Positions 43,787 to 52,753 of a stretch of DNA of 64,000 nucleotides are shown piece after piece. The notes beneath the pieces are model-generated. The model was given only the letters and a program-made list of their open reading frames with translations, had not been told where the DNA came from and searched no databases. Source of the DNA: Desulfomicrobium sp. UBA5193 (GTDB lineage Bacteria > Desulfobacterota > Desulfovibrionia > Desulfovibrionales > Desulfomicrobiaceae); NCBI GenBank assembly GCA_002412965.1, contig DHWB01000014.1:1-64000 (forward strand). The letters are read 5' to 3'. How positions within the stretch are numbered: position 1 is the stretch's first letter; the number at the start of each line of letters is the position of its first letter. The translations under genes and the position numbers were made by a program.

Positions 43787-45688
43787 TTACTTGTTGCCTA
43801 CGAGGCAGAGCGGCACTTCGGGGATGTAGGTTACGATCAGCAGTACCAAAATCATGAGGCCGAGCATGGGCAACGCGTTGCGGGCAATGTGCTCGATCTT
43901 GGATTTGGATATGCTGCTCGCCACGAAGAGGTTCACGCCCACAGGCGGGGTGATGAAGCCGATGGCCAGGTTGGTGACGATGATGACGCCGAAGTGCAGA
44001 GGCGAGACGCCGACCCCGACAACCACGGGCAACAGAATCGGGGTCAGGATGACGATGGCGGCCAGAGCCTCCATGAAGGTGCCGACGATGAGCAGCAGCA
44101 CGTTGATGAGCAGCAGGACGACGATCTTGCTCTCGGTGAAGCCCAGGATGGCCCTGGCGATGGTGCCGGGCACGTCTTCGAGGGTCATGATGTTGCCGAA
44201 CAGGGTGGCCATGGCCATGAGCACGATGATGGTCGCCGACGTCTCGCAGGACTCCACGCAGCACGCGGCGAACTTGCGGGCGTCGATCTCCCTGTACACG
44301 AACACGCCGACGATGAGGCCGTAGAAGGCGGCCACGGCGGCGGCCTCGGTCGGGGTCATGATGCCGCCGTAGATGCCGCCCAGGACGATGACCGGGACCA
44401 TGAGGGCCCACTTGGCTTCCCAGACCGCGGCCATGAGGGAGGCCACGGTTCTCTTGCGCGCTTCGCCGCGCCAGTTGCGCGCCTTGGCATAAAAGTAGGC
44501 GTAGGTCATGAGCACCAGGCCGACCAGAATCCCCGGCACGATGCCGGCGATGAACAGGTCGCCGATGGAGACCTGGGCGGAGATGCCGTAGACCACGAAG
44601 GGATTACTCGGCGGGATGAGCACGCCGATGGCGCCGGCCGAGGCGACGATGGCGGCGGCGAAGTACTTGTCGTAGCCGCGCTGGACCATGGCCGGGATGG
44701 TCAGGGCGCCGATGGCGGCCACGGTGGCCGGACCCGACCCGCTGATGGCCCCGAAGAACATGCAGGTTGCCACGGTGACCAGGGCCATGCCGCCGTAGAG
44801 GCCACCGAGCATCTCGTCGGCCAGGGCCAGAAGGCGCTGGGAAAGGCCTCCGGCGCCCATGAAGGTGCCTGCGGCGATGAAGAACGGGATGGCCATGATC
44901 GGGAAGGAATCGATGGATGTGAAGGCCGTCTGGGCCAGGTACTCGATGGGCAGGGTCTCGGCGCAGATGACCGTGGCCAGGGTGGAGAGGCCGAGCGAGA
45001 TGGCGATGGGCACACCGATCACGCACAGGATTCCGAAATATCCGAACAGGGCCGGCAGAGGCTCTATGTATTCCGCAAGCACTGCCGGAGCGATGATGGC
45101 GCCGACAAAAGCAATCGCAATGATGGTGTCAAGCGGCCCACAGAGCTGCATCTGGCCTCTGAGGTTCTGCAGGAGGCGCAGCGCCATGAGCCCGAAGCCC
45201 AGGGGCAGGACCAGGTACGGGATGATGTACGGTATCCGCAGGGCGGTGGTGTGCTGCGGGAATTCCATCAGGCGTTCGATCTGGGTCCAACCGAACCAGC
45301 AGATGGTCAGCGTGAGGATCAGGAAAAAGATGTCGACCACGACCCAGCTCGCATTCTGCCAGCGGACCGGAATCCGGTCGTAAATGATGTCGATGCGGAT
45401 CGAACTGCGCTTCTTGATCGCGACGGAGAGCGCGAGATAGCTGATCCAGATGAAGATGTAGCGCGCCAGTTCCTCGGTCCAGACCGCCGCGCCCGCCGAG
45501 CTGACGAAATGCACGATGACGTAACGGTAGAGCGTCTGAAAGGTGATCAGGAAAATGATCGCCAGCAATCCGGAGACAAGAAAGACCTTCTCGAAATTCT
45601 CGTCCAGCCAGCCCCATATGTTTTTGAAGGCGGATGGGCTGTCCATGGCCTCAAGAGGCAGCACGCCACAATTGCTATTCTGTTCCAT
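43787..45688 (-). CDS. TRAP transporter fused small and large membrane subunits (DctQM)
   Basis: The 633-residue protein has a DctQ domain over about residues 1-195 (four TM helices, VWTEELARYIFIWISYL, KKRSSIRIDI). The DctM domain follows from about 205 (GVPIAISLGLSTLAT, MFFGAISGSGPATVAAIGALTIP, LIPPSNPFVVYG, GINLFVASSI-like end). It works with the binding protein upstream as a sodium-driven acid importer. TRAP systems of this kind take up isethionate in sulfite-forming bacteria, which fits the locus. Confidence 0.93.
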   Translation of the reverse strand: MEQNSNCGVLPLEAMDSPSAFKNIWGWLDENFEKVFLVSGLLAIIFLITFQTLYRYVIVHFVSSAGAAVWTEELARYIFIWISYLALSVAIKKRSSIRIDIIYDRIPVRWQNASWVVVDIFFLILTLTICWFGWTQIERLMEFPQHTTALRIPYIIPYLVLPLGFGLMALRLLQNLRGQMQLCGPLDTIIAIAFVGAIIAPAVLAEYIEPLPALFGYFGILCVIGVPIAISLGLSTLATVICAETLPIEYLAQTAFTSIDSFPIMAIPFFIAAGTFMGAGGLSQRLLALADEMLGGLYGGMALVTVATCMFFGAISGSGPATVAAIGALTIPAMVQRGYDKYFAAAIVASAGAIGVLIPPSNPFVVYGISAQVSIGDLFIAGIVPGILVGLVLMTYAYFYAKARNWRGEARKRTVASLMAAVWEAKWALMVPVIVLGGIYGGIMTPTEAAAVAAFYGLIVGVFVYREIDARKFAACCVESCETSATIIVLMAMATLFGNIMTLEDVPGTIARAILGFTESKIVVLLLINVLLLIVGTFMEALAAIVILTPILLPVVVGVGVSPLHFGVIIVTNLAIGFITPPVGVNLFVASSISKSKIEHIARNALPMLGLMILVLLIVTYIPEVPLCLVGNK

Positions 45689-45783
45689 ATATTCTCCCTA
45701 TGCCTTGTCGTGTGGAGCCTGTGTGTGATCGTCGACGAGGCGGTTCATTCGCATGCTGTTCCCCGGGCGTCTGAAGAGCCCAG

Positions 45784-45820
45784 CCCGACCGCCGCCGGGG
45801 ATGTCCCTGCGGCGGTCGGG
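45784..45820 (-). promoter_or_regulatory. Intercistronic hairpin between dctP and dctQM
   Basis: CCCGACCGCCGC (45784-45795) pairs with GCGGCGGTCGGG (45809-45820) without a U tract. It lies 9 bases past the binding-protein stop. Such stems commonly keep the binding-protein message more abundant than the permease message. Confidence 0.6.
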
Positions 45821-45828
45821 ATTTGCTG

Positions 45829-46839
45829 TTACTTCTGGGTTGCGGTCAACAATTCCATCATTCTGCCGGGGATCTGCTTGGCGAATTCCTCACGCACCGG
45901 AGCGGTCATCTCCTTCAGCTTGGCACGTTCGGCGTCGGGCAGGATGGTCACTTCGATGCCCTTTTCCTTGAACGCGTCCCAAGCCTTCTGCTCGAGCTTC
46001 ACGCTCTCGATGCGCTGCCATACCAGAGCTTCGTGGGCGGCCTCACGGATGACCGTCTGCTGCTCGGGGGTCAGGCTGTCCCACTTCTTCTTGTTCATGA
46101 GCAAGAGGTGCATGCTGTAGTTGTGGTTGGAGTCCATGGCGTATTTGAGCACCTCGGTGTGCTTGGCGTCGTTCAGCAGGGAGAAGGTGTTGCCTTCGGC
46201 GTCAACGGTGCCCTGCTGCAGGGCGGTGTAGGTCTCGCCCCAGGCCACGGGGGCGGGGTTCATGCCCAGGGCCTTGGCCACGCCGACCTCGACGGGGGAG
46301 TCCGTGGTGCGGACCTTCAGGCCGGCCAGGTCGGCCACGGTGCGGATGGGCTTCTTGGTGCTGACGAAGTTGCGGTAGCCGTACTGGCTGAGCATGATCG
46401 GCTGCAGGCCGATCTCGTTGGCGGCCTTTTCCACTTCCTTGCCCAGTTCGCCTTCATCGAGGCCCTTGTAGAAATTGTCCTGGAACTTGGGGTCGGTGAT
46501 GTAGGGCAGGTCGATGGCCATGAAGGCCTTGCTGAAACTGGCCATGTTCGGGGAGGAGCATGAGGACATGTCCAGCGTGCCGGCCTGAGCGGCCTCTGTG
46601 GTCACGCGGTCGCTGCCGAGCTGGGCGCTGCCGAAGATCTGGATCTTGATCTGCTTGTCGCTCTTGGCTTCGACGAGCTCCTTGAACTTTTCGTAGCCGA
46701 CGGTGACGTTGTTGCCCGGGGCCATTGGATGACCGATGCGCAGGGTCAGGGGTTTGCCGGCTTCGGCGGTTCCGGAACCGACGAGCAGGCCGACGACAGC
46801 GAGGACGTTCAACGCGGCGATGACAAGACTCTTTTTCAT
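45829..46839 (-). CDS. dctP: TRAP transporter periplasmic binding protein (DctP), probable isethionate binder
   Basis: The 336-residue protein has a Sec signal peptide (cleaved at AEA). DctP hallmarks include LRIGHPMAPGNNV, YEKFKELVEAKS, IQIFGSAQLGSDR, LKVRTTDSPVEVGVAKALGMNPAPVAWGETY and LQQGTVDAEGN. The Arg of LKVRTT is the usual carboxylate or sulfonate clamp. It is the first gene of the minus-strand operon, behind a sigma-54 promoter. Isethionate as ligand is inferred from the divergent lyase gene. Confidence 0.92.
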   Translation of the reverse strand: MKKSLVIAALNVLAVVGLLVGSGTAEAGKPLTLRIGHPMAPGNNVTVGYEKFKELVEAKSDKQIKIQIFGSAQLGSDRVTTEAAQAGTLDMSSCSSPNMASFSKAFMAIDLPYITDPKFQDNFYKGLDEGELGKEVEKAANEIGLQPIMLSQYGYRNFVSTKKPIRTVADLAGLKVRTTDSPVEVGVAKALGMNPAPVAWGETYTALQQGTVDAEGNTFSLLNDAKHTEVLKYAMDSNHNYSMHLLLMNKKKWDSLTPEQQTVIREAAHEALVWQRIESVKLEQKAWDAFKEKGIEVTILPDAERAKLKEMTAPVREEFAKQIPGRMMELLTATQK

Positions 46840-46928
46840 TCTTCCTCCAAAATGTGTGTTTTCGACCAGTACTGTTCAGCGTGATTTCTGACTGTCACCC
46901 TCTGGTCGCGGGTTGATGCCTGGGCAAA

Positions 46929-46944
46929 AGCAGAATGCATGCCA
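46929..46944 (-). promoter_or_regulatory. Sigma-54 promoter of the TRAP/microcompartment operon
   Basis: Read on the minus strand the site is TGGCAT-GCATT-CTGCT: five of six at -24, CTGC plus T at -12, exact spacing, 90 bases before dctP. Confidence 0.65.
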
Positions 46945-47047
46945 GACAAAAATGTCGGTCCGAGCACCACCCTTTTCTATTAATTTATTGAATTTCAGCA
47001 TGTTAAAAAATACCGCCCGACCAAAGCGTCAAATCGCAGCCCCCTTT

Positions 47048-47261
47048 GTCGCAAGATTGCAACTCTCAGGATTGTCTCTCATCAACCGCCCATTTTTGGG
47101 AATTAAATCACAAAGCGGCTCGGCACGTAAGGGCTCCAGAGCCCCTATTATCAGATTTGCGACGGTCGATCCGTGACGAAATCGAGTTTTAGTCGCAATT
47201 CTGCAACGATATTTCTGCCACTGTACCCCAAATAGCCCTCCAAGCATTGCAAAATTGCGAC
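47048..47261. promoter_or_regulatory. Three upstream-activator-like repeats between divergent promoters
   Basis: GTCGCAAGATTGCAAC (47048-47063), GTCGCAATTCTGCAAC (47192-47207) and, inverted, GTCGCAATTTTGCAA (47247-47261) share GTCGCAAnnnTGCAA. A half site lies near 47157-47164. They sit about 100-330 bases from both sigma-54 promoters, the usual range for enhancer sites, and are likely bound by the activator encoded at 51204. Confidence 0.65.
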
Positions 47262-47346
47262 TAAATGACCACATACACTTTCCGACGAAATCCTCGTCTT
47301 CACCCTGACCACGGGAAACACCGGCATTATTTCAAATCCTAAACTT

Positions 47347-47362
47347 TGGCACAGAGAATGCT
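47347..47362 (+). promoter_or_regulatory. Sigma-54 promoter of the isethionate lyase genes
   Basis: TGGCAC-AGAGA-ATGCT: a perfect -24 box, ATGC plus T at -12 and exact spacing, about 140 bases before the start at 47500. Confidence 0.75.
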
Positions 47363-47499
47363 CAAAGGGCTACATGCAGATAATCCTGAAGAATACCCAG
47401 ATCACTGCAAACGATAATTCCGTGCGAATACCGCACTATTTATTGAGAGTATCTGCACTATTTCTTTAATACATGAAATTCGAAAGCAGGAGAAAGAAC

Positions 47500-49992
47500 A
47501 TGACCAGGTTTACTTGTGAATGCATGTCGCCGCAGGAACAGCGTCTTTATGACAAGATGGAAGGCAAAGAAGACAAGTTCAGAAAGACGCACAGTCGTGT
47601 TTTCAAAATGCTGGAGCGGTTCGACGGCCAGAAGCCACGCATCGACATCGAACGCGCCCTGTATTTCACGCAGTCCATGCAGGAGACCGAAGGCCAGCCC
47701 CTCGTCCTGCGCTGGGCCAAGGCCCTGAAGCACATCGCCGAGAACATGACCGTCTATGTCCAGGATGACCAGCTGCTGCTCGGCCGCGCCGGCTGCGACG
47801 GCCGCTACGGCATCCTCTACCCCGAACTGGACGGCGACTTCCTCGACATCGCGGTCAAGGAACTGCCCAACCGCCCGACCTCTCCCGCGACCATCACCCC
47901 CGAGGACGCCAAGATCGTCGTCGAGCAGATCGCCCCGTTCTGGAAGGGCAAGACCTTCCATGAAAAGCTCAACGCCGCCCTGCCCGCCGATGTGCACAAA
48001 CTGACCTACGACGATCCCGAAGGGCTCATGTCCCGCTTCATCGTCAACGAAACCGCCTCCTTCCGCTCCTCCATCCAGTGGGTGCACGATTTCGAGAAGA
48101 TCCTGAGACGCGGCTTCAACGACATTAGGCGCGAAGCCCAGGAGAAGCTGGACGCCCTCGATCCGCTGAGCCCCAAGGACAACTGCGAGAAGAAGCCCTT
48201 CCTCGACGCCGTGGTCATCGTCTCCGAGGCCATCGTGCACTGGGCCAAGCGCCACGCCGCGCTCGCCCGCGAAGTGGCGGAAAAGGAGACCAATCCGGTC
48301 CGCAAGGCCGAACTCATCCGCATGGCCGAGAACGCCGAGCACGTGCCCGGCGAACCGGCCCGCGACTTCTGGGAAGCCTGCCAGAGCCAGTGGTTCACCC
48401 AGATGTTCTCGCGCATCGAGCAGAAGACCGGCACGACCATCTCCAACGGTCGCATGGACCAGTACTTCTTCCCTTACTATGAAAAGGACATGGAAGCCGG
48501 CATCCTGACCGAAGACAAGGCCATGGAACTCCTGGAGTGCATGTGGGTCGGCATGGCCGAGTTCATCGACATGTACATCTCCCCCACGGGCGGCGCCTTC
48601 AACGAAGGCTACGCGCACTGGGAAGCGGTGACCGTGGGCGGCCAGACCCCGGACGGACGCGACGCCACCAACGACCTGACGCACCTGATCCTCAAGTCCA
48701 AGCGCGAGTTCCCGCTGCACTACCCGGACCTCGCCGCCCGCATCCACAGCCGCTCCCCCGAGAGCTACCTATGGGACGTGGCCGAGACCATCAAGGACGG
48801 CTCGGGCTTCCCCAAGCTGATCAACGACGAGGAGATCGTGCCCCTGTACGTCTCCAAGGGCGCGACCTTCGCCGAAGCCTATGACTACGCCGTGTCCGGC
48901 TGCACCGAGGCGCGCATGCCCAACCGCGACACCTACACTTCCGGCGGCGCGTACATCAACTTCGCCGCCGCGGTGGAGATGGTCCTGCGCAACGGCCGCA
49001 TGAAGAAATACGGCGACCGGCAACTGGGCGTGGAAACAGGCGACCCCAAATCCTTCCAGACTTGGGACGAGTTCTGGAATGCCTACGTGCAGCAGCACCT
49101 GCTGTTCCTGAAGGCGGCCTTCCACCAGCAGTACCTGATCAACAAGATCAGGGCCACCTGCTTCGCCCAGCCCATGGGTTCGGCCATGCATGACCTGTGC
49201 ATGAAGCACTGCATCGACCTGCATCAGGAGCAGATCCCCGAGGGCATCAACCTCGGCTACTTCGAGTACATGGGCCTGGGCACCGTGGTGGACTCCCTCT
49301 CGGCCATCAAGAAGCTGGTCTTCGAGGATAAGAAGCTGACCATGCAGCAGATCATCGACGCCGTCGACGCCAACTTCGAAGGCCACGAGGACATCGCCGC
49401 CCTGCTGCGCTCCGCCCCCTGCTACGGCAACAACGATTCGTACGCCGACGCCATCGGCCGCGAGATCGACAGGATTTCCGTCGAATTTGGCGGCAAGTAC
49501 AGCAAGGATCTCGGGATGCACAACGACGTGCGCTACGTGCCCTTCACCTCGCATGTGCCCTTCGGCAAGGTCGTCTCGGCCACGCCCAACGGCCGCAAGG
49601 AGTTCACCCCCCTGTCCGACGGCTCCTCTGCCTCCCACGGCGCGGACGTGAACGGCCCCACGGCCATCCTGCTGTCCAACTACAACACCAAGAACTACGG
49701 CATGCGCGACCGTGCGGCCCGCATGCTCAACATCAAGTTCACGCCCAAGTGCATCGAGGGCGAACAGGGCTCCGAGAAGCTCGTGTCCTTCATCCGCACC
49801 ATGTGCGACCTGAAGATCTGGCACGTGCAGTTCAACGTCATCAACCGCGACACCCTCATCGCGGCCAAGAAAGATCCCGAGAAGTACCGCAACCTCATCG
49901 TACGCATCGCGGGCTACAGTGCCTACTTCGTGGACCTGTCCCCCGACCTTCAGAACGACCTGATCGCCCGCACCGAACACGGCGCCATCTAG
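47500..49992 (+). CDS. islA: Isethionate sulfite-lyase (glycyl radical enzyme)
   Basis: The protein has 830 residues. The start at 47500 (MTRFTCECMS) has AGGAG seven bases upstream; an upstream in-frame ATG at 47473 has none. With this start the thiyl Cys is 468 (GCTEARMPN, with Glu470) and the radical Gly is 805 (RIAGYSAYF). Arg189, Gln193, Arg678 and Phe682 are all in place. These are the residues and numbers I recall for the Bilophila/Desulfovibrio isethionate lyases, while choline lyase and diol dehydratases differ around them. It cleaves isethionate to acetaldehyde and sulfite, the latter feeding dissimilatory reduction. It is divergent from the TRAP and shell operon and followed by its activase. 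Confidence 0.93.
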   Translation: MTRFTCECMSPQEQRLYDKMEGKEDKFRKTHSRVFKMLERFDGQKPRIDIERALYFTQSMQETEGQPLVLRWAKALKHIAENMTVYVQDDQLLLGRAGCDGRYGILYPELDGDFLDIAVKELPNRPTSPATITPEDAKIVVEQIAPFWKGKTFHEKLNAALPADVHKLTYDDPEGLMSRFIVNETASFRSSIQWVHDFEKILRRGFNDIRREAQEKLDALDPLSPKDNCEKKPFLDAVVIVSEAIVHWAKRHAALAREVAEKETNPVRKAELIRMAENAEHVPGEPARDFWEACQSQWFTQMFSRIEQKTGTTISNGRMDQYFFPYYEKDMEAGILTEDKAMELLECMWVGMAEFIDMYISPTGGAFNEGYAHWEAVTVGGQTPDGRDATNDLTHLILKSKREFPLHYPDLAARIHSRSPESYLWDVAETIKDGSGFPKLINDEEIVPLYVSKGATFAEAYDYAVSGCTEARMPNRDTYTSGGAYINFAAAVEMVLRNGRMKKYGDRQLGVETGDPKSFQTWDEFWNAYVQQHLLFLKAAFHQQYLINKIRATCFAQPMGSAMHDLCMKHCIDLHQEQIPEGINLGYFEYMGLGTVVDSLSAIKKLVFEDKKLTMQQIIDAVDANFEGHEDIAALLRSAPCYGNNDSYADAIGREIDRISVEFGGKYSKDLGMHNDVRYVPFTSHVPFGKVVSATPNGRKEFTPLSDGSSASHGADVNGPTAILLSNYNTKNYGMRDRAARMLNIKFTPKCIEGEQGSEKLVSFIRTMCDLKIWHVQFNVINRDTLIAAKKDPEKYRNLIVRIAGYSAYFVDLSPDLQNDLIARTEHGAI

Positions 49993-50040
49993 CCGGGCAG
50001 TCGGCTTGGGGCTCATCGCGGCCTCGAAACTCCATCGTTT

Positions 50041-50064
50041 GCGGGCAGGCTCGGGCCTGCCCGC
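50041..50064 (+). promoter_or_regulatory. Hairpin between lyase and activase genes
   Basis: GCGGGCAGGC and GCCTGCCCGC form a perfect 10-bp stem with loop TCGG and no U tract. It may partly block read-through or protect the lyase message, giving more lyase than activase. Confidence 0.55.
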
Positions 50065-50097
50065 AAATTCCGTTTGCAACATCCACCGAGGGATTCC

Positions 50098-51042
50098 ATG
50101 AACGCTCTTGAAGACAAAAAGAAAAAAGGGCTGGTGTTCAACATCCAGAAGTATTCGGTGCACGACGGCCCCGGCATCCGGACCATCGTCTTCCTCAAGG
50201 GCTGTCCCCTATCCTGCCGCTGGTGCAGCAACCCGGAATCCCAGCGCCGGGAACCCGAACTGGCCTTCAACCCGGGCCGCTGCCTGACCTTCTCCAAGTG
50301 CACGCGCTGTCTGCAGGCCTGCTTGCGCGGCGCCATCATTCGAGAGGCTGACGACAGCCTGCGCATCGACCGCGCCCTGTGCGACGGATGCCCCAAGAAC
50401 TGCGCCCAGGCCTGCCCGTCCCAGGGGCTCATCGTCTACGGCGAGGAGCGCAGCGTGGACGACGTGCTGAAGGTGGTCGAACAGGACGCGGCCTTCTACA
50501 CCCGCTCCAGCGGCGGCATGACCCTCTCGGGCGGCGAACCGCTCCTGCAGGCTGACTTTGCCCTGGCCCTGCTCAGGGAGGCCCGCCGGCGCAGGATCAA
50601 GACGGCCGTCGAGACCTGCGGCATGGTGCCCTGGAAGACCATGGAGGCGGCCGCCCAGTACCTGAACTACGTGCTCTACGACATCAAGCACATGGACAGC
50701 GCCGTCCACCAGGAGCAGACGGGCCGCCCCAACGAGGCCATCCTGGACAACTTCCGGCAGCTGGCCGGGCTCGTTCCCGAAACGCCCATCCTGGCCCGCA
50801 CTCCCGTCATTCCCGGGTTCAACGACTCGGAAGAGGCCATCGCGGCCATCGCGGAGTTCGTCAAACCGTATCCCAACGTGCGCTTCGAGATGCTGCCCTA
50901 CCACCGCCTGGGCACGCAGAAGTACCTGTTCCTCGACCGCGTCCCCCCCATGGAGGAGGTCACCCTGGACAAGTCCGTCATGCCGAAGCTGATCGGCACG
51001 GCCAAAAACATCCTGGGGGAACGGGTTGTCGAGGTGAAGTGA
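50098..51042 (+). CDS. islB: Isethionate lyase activating enzyme (radical SAM)
   Basis: The protein has 314 residues and starts at the ATG after GAGGG. The radical-SAM motif is in KGCPLSCRWCSNPES (CxxxCxxC). A ferredoxin-like insert carries two 4Fe-4S groups (CTRCLQAC and CDGCPKNCAQACP). TLSGGEPLLQ binds SAM. It abstracts hydrogen from Gly805 of the lyase. It lies 105 bases downstream of the lyase with a hairpin between. Confidence 0.94.
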   Translation: MNALEDKKKKGLVFNIQKYSVHDGPGIRTIVFLKGCPLSCRWCSNPESQRREPELAFNPGRCLTFSKCTRCLQACLRGAIIREADDSLRIDRALCDGCPKNCAQACPSQGLIVYGEERSVDDVLKVVEQDAAFYTRSSGGMTLSGGEPLLQADFALALLREARRRRIKTAVETCGMVPWKTMEAAAQYLNYVLYDIKHMDSAVHQEQTGRPNEAILDNFRQLAGLVPETPILARTPVIPGFNDSEEAIAAIAEFVKPYPNVRFEMLPYHRLGTQKYLFLDRVPPMEEVTLDKSVMPKLIGTAKNILGERVVEVK

Positions 51043-51203
51043 TACAGTTCTCCGTAGTGCATCGGGAATGCCCGCGGAGACGATTCCAGGCAGGCACGTC
51101 CGCACATTCACCAGTGCAGCATGTCGCGGACCGGCAACGCACAAGCCGAAGAGAGGCAGCCCCCAGGGTTGCCTTTTTTCATACCCCGTGAGACATTTTT
51201 GAT

Positions 51204-52622
51204 ATGCCAAACCGCTCCATGGACTTACTGACCAAGCATTTCGAATGCATTCTGGACGCGCTCCCCGACGGAGTGTTCATCTCGGATGTCGCGGGCATCA
51301 CGCTGCGCATCAACCGCATGTACGAACAGCTGACCGGCCTCAGGCAGGAGGAGATCCAAGGCAAGCAGGTCCGCTCTCTGGTGGAAACCGGCATCTTCGA
51401 CCGCGTCCTGAACCCCGAGATCGTCCGCACGGGCAAGCCGGCCACCCACGTCCAGCAGCTCCGCAACGGAAAGAAGCTTGTCTTGTCAGGCTTCCCGGTT
51501 TTCGACGAGTCCGGAATCCTGCGCCTGGTGGTGACCTTCGTGCGCGACATCACCATGATCACGCGCCTGAACGAGCAGATGGAAGAACAGTGCCAGCTCA
51601 TCGACCATTTCCACGAACAGATAGCCTTCATCGCCAATGAACGCAGCAAGACCCTCACCCCCGTGTTCGCGAGCCAGTCCATGCAGGAGGTCGTGAACAT
51701 GCTGCAGACCGTGGCCCCGACGGACGCCTCGGTGCTCATCCTGGGCGAAACCGGCGTCGGCAAGGATGTGTTCGCCAGGCTGACCCACGCCCACAGCCAG
51801 CGCAAGGACAAGATCTTCCTGAAAGTCGACTGCGGCGGCATCTCCGAGACCCTGACCGAGTCCGAGATGTTCGGGTACATGCCCGGCGCCTTCACCGGGG
51901 CGTCGAGCAAGGGCAAGGCCGGGTATTTCGAACTGGCCGACGGCGGGACGGTCTTCCTCGACGAGATCGGCGAGCTGCCCCTGTCCATGCAGACCCGCCT
52001 GCTGCGCGTGCTCCAGGACGGCGAGATCATGCGCGTCGGCGGCAGCCGATCGAGCAAAGTCGATGTGCGGGTCATCTCCGCCACCAACAAGAACCTGGCG
52101 GAATGCGTGCACAACGGGACCTTCCGCCGGGACCTCTACTACCGCCTGAACGTGGCCACCGTGACCATCCCCGCCCTGCGCGAACGCCCGAAGGACGTGC
52201 CGCCCCTGGTCGAACATTTCCTGCAGCAGTACTCGGCCAAATACGGCAAGCGCATGGTCATCATGGACGTGGCCATGTCCGTCCTGTCCCACTACCAGTG
52301 GCCGGGCAACGTGCGCGAACTCCAGAACATGATCCACGGCCTAGTCATCACCCACAAGGGGTCCATCGTCTCCCCCCGCGACCTCCCCGCCCACATCTTC
52401 GAAGGCAACGCCCAGGACCAGACCTATGCCGAGGCCATCCTGACGGGCGGACGACCACTGAAGAGCATCATGGCCGATATCGAACGGGATTTCCTGCAAC
52501 AGGCCATCGCCATGCACGGATCGGTGCAGAAGGTCTCCGACCTCTTCCAGGTCGACCGGAGCACAATTTTTCGCAAAATTCAAAAAACAGGCGACAAGGG
52601 CAACTCCACGCACAAGCCATAG
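51204..52622 (+). CDS. PAS-containing sigma-54 activator of the isethionate locus
   Basis: The 472-residue protein has a PAS domain (about 10-115: ILDALPDGVFISDVAGI, RMYEQLTGL), a short coiled segment, and an AAA+ core (GETGVGKD; GAFTGA in PGAFTGASSKG). The C-terminal Fis-like helix-turn-helix includes GSVQKVSDLFQVDRSTIFRK. There is no receiver domain, so it is probably switched by a ligand such as isethionate or acetaldehyde through PAS. It is the natural activator of the two divergent sigma-54 promoters upstream of dctP and the lyase. Confidence 0.93.
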   Translation: MPNRSMDLLTKHFECILDALPDGVFISDVAGITLRINRMYEQLTGLRQEEIQGKQVRSLVETGIFDRVLNPEIVRTGKPATHVQQLRNGKKLVLSGFPVFDESGILRLVVTFVRDITMITRLNEQMEEQCQLIDHFHEQIAFIANERSKTLTPVFASQSMQEVVNMLQTVAPTDASVLILGETGVGKDVFARLTHAHSQRKDKIFLKVDCGGISETLTESEMFGYMPGAFTGASSKGKAGYFELADGGTVFLDEIGELPLSMQTRLLRVLQDGEIMRVGGSRSSKVDVRVISATNKNLAECVHNGTFRRDLYYRLNVATVTIPALRERPKDVPPLVEHFLQQYSAKYGKRMVIMDVAMSVLSHYQWPGNVRELQNMIHGLVITHKGSIVSPRDLPAHIFEGNAQDQTYAEAILTGGRPLKSIMADIERDFLQQAIAMHGSVQKVSDLFQVDRSTIFRKIQKTGDKGNSTHKP

Positions 52623-52753
52623 GTATCCTGAATTCATATCGAATTTGCCATGCGTTGTTCAACGTGCATGCGTCTTGAATGACAACAGACGAACTGGCAT
52701 CCGTCTTATTCAACCGAGACAATGCACATATTTTCAGGCAGCGGGATTGACAC

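Noticed and set aside
43754..46120. Long plus-strand open frame of about 790 codons
   Set aside because: Its His/Asp/Gly-rich translation is the mirror of the TRAP transporter genes; no domain is visible.
47473..47499. Earlier ATG for the isethionate lyase
   Set aside because: No ribosome site; the ATG at 47500 has AGGAG at proper spacing and gives catalytic residue numbers that match the known enzymes.
47500..49992. Choline trimethylamine-lyase or diol dehydratase identity for the glycyl radical enzyme
   Set aside because: The substrate residues Arg189, Gln193, Arg678 and Phe682 and the TRAP importer point to isethionate.
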